DNA of 10,095 nucleotides from an uncultured Gemmatimonadota bacterium (lineage in GTDB: Bacteria > Gemmatimonadota > Gemmatimonadetes > Gemmatimonadales > Gemmatimonadaceae), in the NCBI GenBank assembly GCA_903906325.1, contig CAIVJV010000126.1, positions 1 through 10,095 of the forward strand, in the 5' to 3' direction. The notes under the pieces were generated by a model that saw only the letters and a program-made list of their open reading frames with translations, was not told the origin of the DNA and did not search any database. The translations under genes were made by a program, and so were the position numbers. Shown here piece after piece: positions 8,193 through 10,095 of the stretch (the stretch's first letter is position 1; every line of letters starts with the position of its first letter).

Positions 8193-9187
8193 AGCATCAT
8201 CTCCTCAGGGCGTGTCAGGGCGCGCTCGCCCCATTCGATCACCGGGCCACCCACCGGGGGCTGTGCATCCTCCGCCCCCCGCCACACCGACCAGAGCAGC
8301 CCGGCTCGGGCGATGGTCCCCACGCGGGCCCGGATGGTGATCGAGTCATAGCCGTTCTGCTCGATGGCGCCGAGGATCGCGGCGTAGCCATCGGCACAGG
8401 CCCGCGCGCAGCGTCGGGCATCCGGTTCGAGGAGCAGGATCCCCGGGGCGGCCGCGCGATACAGCGCGCGCGCACGGGCGATCTCATGCCGCATGAGGCG
8501 CGCCCAGCGGGGGTCGTGGCGCAGCGTCGGATCGTGCAGCACCCGGTGCGAATCCAACCCGAAGGCCGCGAGCACGTCATCCGGGAGATAGCAGCGTCCG
8601 CGCGTCGCGTCCTCGCCCACGTCGCGGAGGATGTTCGTGAGTTGCATCGCCACGCCCAGCGTGCGCGCGTAGCGCACCGCACGGGTGCGCGTCGCCTCGT
8701 CGTGCCCGAGGACCCCGAAGATGTAGGTGCACATGGAGCCCACCGAGGAGGCGACCCCCTCGCAATAACTCGTCAGCTGGCTCCAGGAGTCGTAGCGGGC
8801 GGGGTGCAGGTCGCAGGCCACCCCGTTGAGCAACTCCTCCAGCACCTCACTCGGCACCCCGTACTCCGAGACCGCGCGCCAGAGCTCGCGGAAGACCGGC
8901 CCATCGGGGTTGCCGCTCAGCGCTTCCGAGACCCCGATGCGGTATTGCGTGAGCTCCTGCGCGACCGCCTCCGGGTCACGCGCCTCCGCCATCCGGTCCA
9001 CGATGTCGTCGGCGAGGCGGCAGAAGGCGTAGACCGCGAAGGCCCCACGTCGCTTGCGCGGCGGGAGGAAGCGGCTGGCGAGGGCGAAGGTGCGGGCATA
9101 GGTGCGCGTGATCGACTCGCAGTGCTGCGCGTCGGCCCGCGCGAGGTCGGCGTCCGTGGCCTTCAGGATGCCGGGCAACATCGTCAT
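8183..9187 (-). CDS. crtB: Phytoene synthase CrtB
   Basis: This enzyme condenses two geranylgeranyl diphosphates head to head into 15-cis-phytoene, the first committed step to C40 carotenoids. The 334 residues carry both Mg-binding aspartate motifs, DDIVD 60-64 and DVGED 189-193. They also carry the family segments YAFCRLADD 53-61, YCEGVASSVG 141-150, MQLTNILRDVGED 181-193 and RCYLPDD 198-204. The start is ATG 9187, which overlaps the crtI stop as ATGA; a second in-frame ATG follows at 9181. The frame stays open far upstream (to 9796), but that part is a shadow of crtI in another frame and not protein. A squalene/dehydrosqualene synthase is the main alternative, but the crtI and cruF neighbours favour phytoene synthase. 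Confidence 0.95.
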   Translation of the reverse strand: MTMLPGILKATDADLARADAQHCESITRTYARTFALASRFLPPRKRRGAFAVYAFCRLADDIVDRMAEARDPEAVAQELTQYRIGVSEALSGNPDGPVFRELWRAVSEYGVPSEVLEELLNGVACDLHPARYDSWSQLTSYCEGVASSVGSMCTYIFGVLGHDEATRTRAVRYARTLGVAMQLTNILRDVGEDATRGRCYLPDDVLAAFGLDSHRVLHDPTLRHDPRWARLMRHEIARARALYRAAAPGILLLEPDARRCARACADGYAAILGAIEQNGYDSITIRARVGTIARAGLLWSVWRGAEDAQPPVGGPVIEWGERALTRPEEMMLCA

Positions 9188-10095
9188 GCGGCGGTCCCGA
9201 TCAGGTCGGCGACGATCTTCCCGGAGCTGATCACACCCGGCAGGCCGGCGCCCGGATGGGTCCCCGCCCCCGCGAAATAGAGATTCGGGATGTCCTCGCT
9301 CCGGTTGTGCGGCCGGAACCAGGCCGACTGGAGGAGCGTCGGCTGCACCGAGAAGGCGCTCCCGAGATGACTCGAGAGCGTGTCGCGGAAGTGCAGGGGA
9401 TCGATCCGATGCTCGGTCACGATGTGTTTGGAGAGTCCCGGGAGATAGCGATCCTCGAGGTACTGCATGATGCGGTCCCGGTACGCCTGCGCCGCCACGT
9501 GCCAATCGGTGGGGCCGCCCAGATGCGGGACGGGGGAGAGCACATACCAGGCATCGCACCCGGGGGGCGCGAGCGAGGGATCGGTCGCCGTCGGGCGGTG
9601 CAGGTAGAGCGAGAAGTCCCGGGCGAGCGTCTTGGTGCCGAAGACCTCGTCCAAGAGCCCCCGGTAGCGGGGGCCCATGAGGATCTCGTGATGCGCGATG
9701 TCCTCGTACTTCTTGTCGGTGCCGAAGTAGATCACCATCAGCGACATCGAATAGTCCAGCCCGTCGATGCGCGCGTCGGTGTTCTTCTTCCGCCACTTGG
9801 GTGCGACGAGATGCTTGTAGGTGAAGGCCACGTCGCTGTTGCTGACCACCGCATCGGCGGCGAGCACCTCCCCCGAGGCGAGGCGCACCCCATTCGCCTT
9901 CCCGGTTCGCTCATCCACCGTGATCTCGCGGACCTGGGTCGAGAGGCGGAGCTCCCCCCCGATGTCCCGCAGGAGCCGGACGAAGGCGTCGACGAGCGCG
10001 CCGGTGCCCCCCATCGCGAACCAGACCCCCCACGTCTTCTCGAGGTGGTGGATCAAGGTGTAGATCGAGGTCGTTTCGAAGGGGTTCCCCCCGAC
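9184..10095 (-). CDS. crtI: Phytoene desaturase CrtI (5' end outside the window)
   Basis: This FAD-dependent desaturase introduces conjugated double bonds into phytoene, giving neurosporene, lycopene or further products. The last 303 residues are visible; full-length enzymes have about 490-510, so the FAD-binding N-terminus lies beyond base 10095. The first visible residues, VGGNPFETTSIYTLIH, then WGVWFAMGGTGALVDAF, are characteristic of bacterial CrtI. The C-terminal flavin signature NLYFAGAGTHPGAGLPGV is intact. The frame runs open to the window edge, so the internal TTG at 10056 is not a start. It overlaps crtB by 4 bases and is the most upstream visible gene of the carotenoid operon. The number of desaturation steps cannot be told from sequence; a related carotenoid ketolase or oxygenase is a less likely alternative. 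Confidence 0.95.
   Translation of the reverse strand, partial: VGGNPFETTSIYTLIHHLEKTWGVWFAMGGTGALVDAFVRLLRDIGGELRLSTQVREITVDERTGKANGVRLASGEVLAADAVVSNSDVAFTYKHLVAPKWRKKNTDARIDGLDYSMSLMVIYFGTDKKYEDIAHHEILMGPRYRGLLDEVFGTKTLARDFSLYLHRPTATDPSLAPPGCDAWYVLSPVPHLGGPTDWHVAAQAYRDRIMQYLEDRYLPGLSKHIVTEHRIDPLHFRDTLSSHLGSAFSVQPTLLQSAWFRPHNRSEDIPNLYFAGAGTHPGAGLPGVISSGKIVADLIGTAA

Noticed and set aside
9188..9796. Apparent N-terminal extension of 203 residues on phytoene synthase
   Set aside because: This part lies in another frame of crtI, has shadow composition (Arg, Pro, Gly, His), and the normal CrtB start at 9187 forms an ATGA overlap with the crtI stop.

Overview
The window is about 10 kb of GC-rich bacterial chromosome, coding almost throughout. 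It holds nine recognisable genes plus a probable fragment of a tenth at the left edge. There are no rRNA or tRNA genes, insertion sequences, CRISPR arrays or phage genes. The longest stretch without a gene is about 87 bases. The GC-rich composition, the tig-clpP-clpX-engB gene order and a carotenoid cluster pairing crtI and crtB with a CruF-type hydratase would fit Gemmatimonadota or a similar GC-rich phylum. That placement is inference from gene content, not proof.

Left part, + strand (1-2539). A tiny open frame ending at 58 is probably the C-terminus of an upstream gene. It overlaps the start of a GspE/PilB-type secretion or pilus-assembly ATPase (58-2088). The ATPase carries an unusual C-terminal tail: a proline/serine/valine-rich linker followed by what looks like half of a response-regulator receiver domain without its phospho-acceptor aspartate. 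A small Nudix hydrolase (2081-2539) overlaps the ATPase stop by 8 bases.

Middle, - strand (7211 down to 2570). This is the protein quality-control operon: trigger factor (tig), ClpP, ClpX and the ribosome-assembly GTPase EngB, followed by a left-handed beta-helix acyltransferase. Gaps of 17 and 20 bases, then overlaps of 4 and 44 bases, point to one co-translated unit. Trigger factor folds nascent chains, ClpXP unfolds and degrades tagged or damaged proteins, and EngB acts in large-subunit assembly. The acyltransferase has no obvious link to these except co-expression.

Right part, - strand (10095 down to 7299). This is a carotenoid operon: phytoene desaturase crtI (5' end outside the window), phytoene synthase crtB and a CruF-like carotenoid 1',2'-hydratase. 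Each gene overlaps the next by a few bases. Together they predict an acyclic, hydroxylated C40 carotenoid. The 87-base gap between cruF and tig holds a strong GC hairpin and a second hairpin that competes with it for the same bases. It could be a plain terminator, or possibly a switch upstream of tig.

Most of the window is ordinary housekeeping sequence. The points worth a second look are the half receiver domain on the ATPase, the overlapping hairpins before tig, and the acyltransferase locked into the clp/engB operon.
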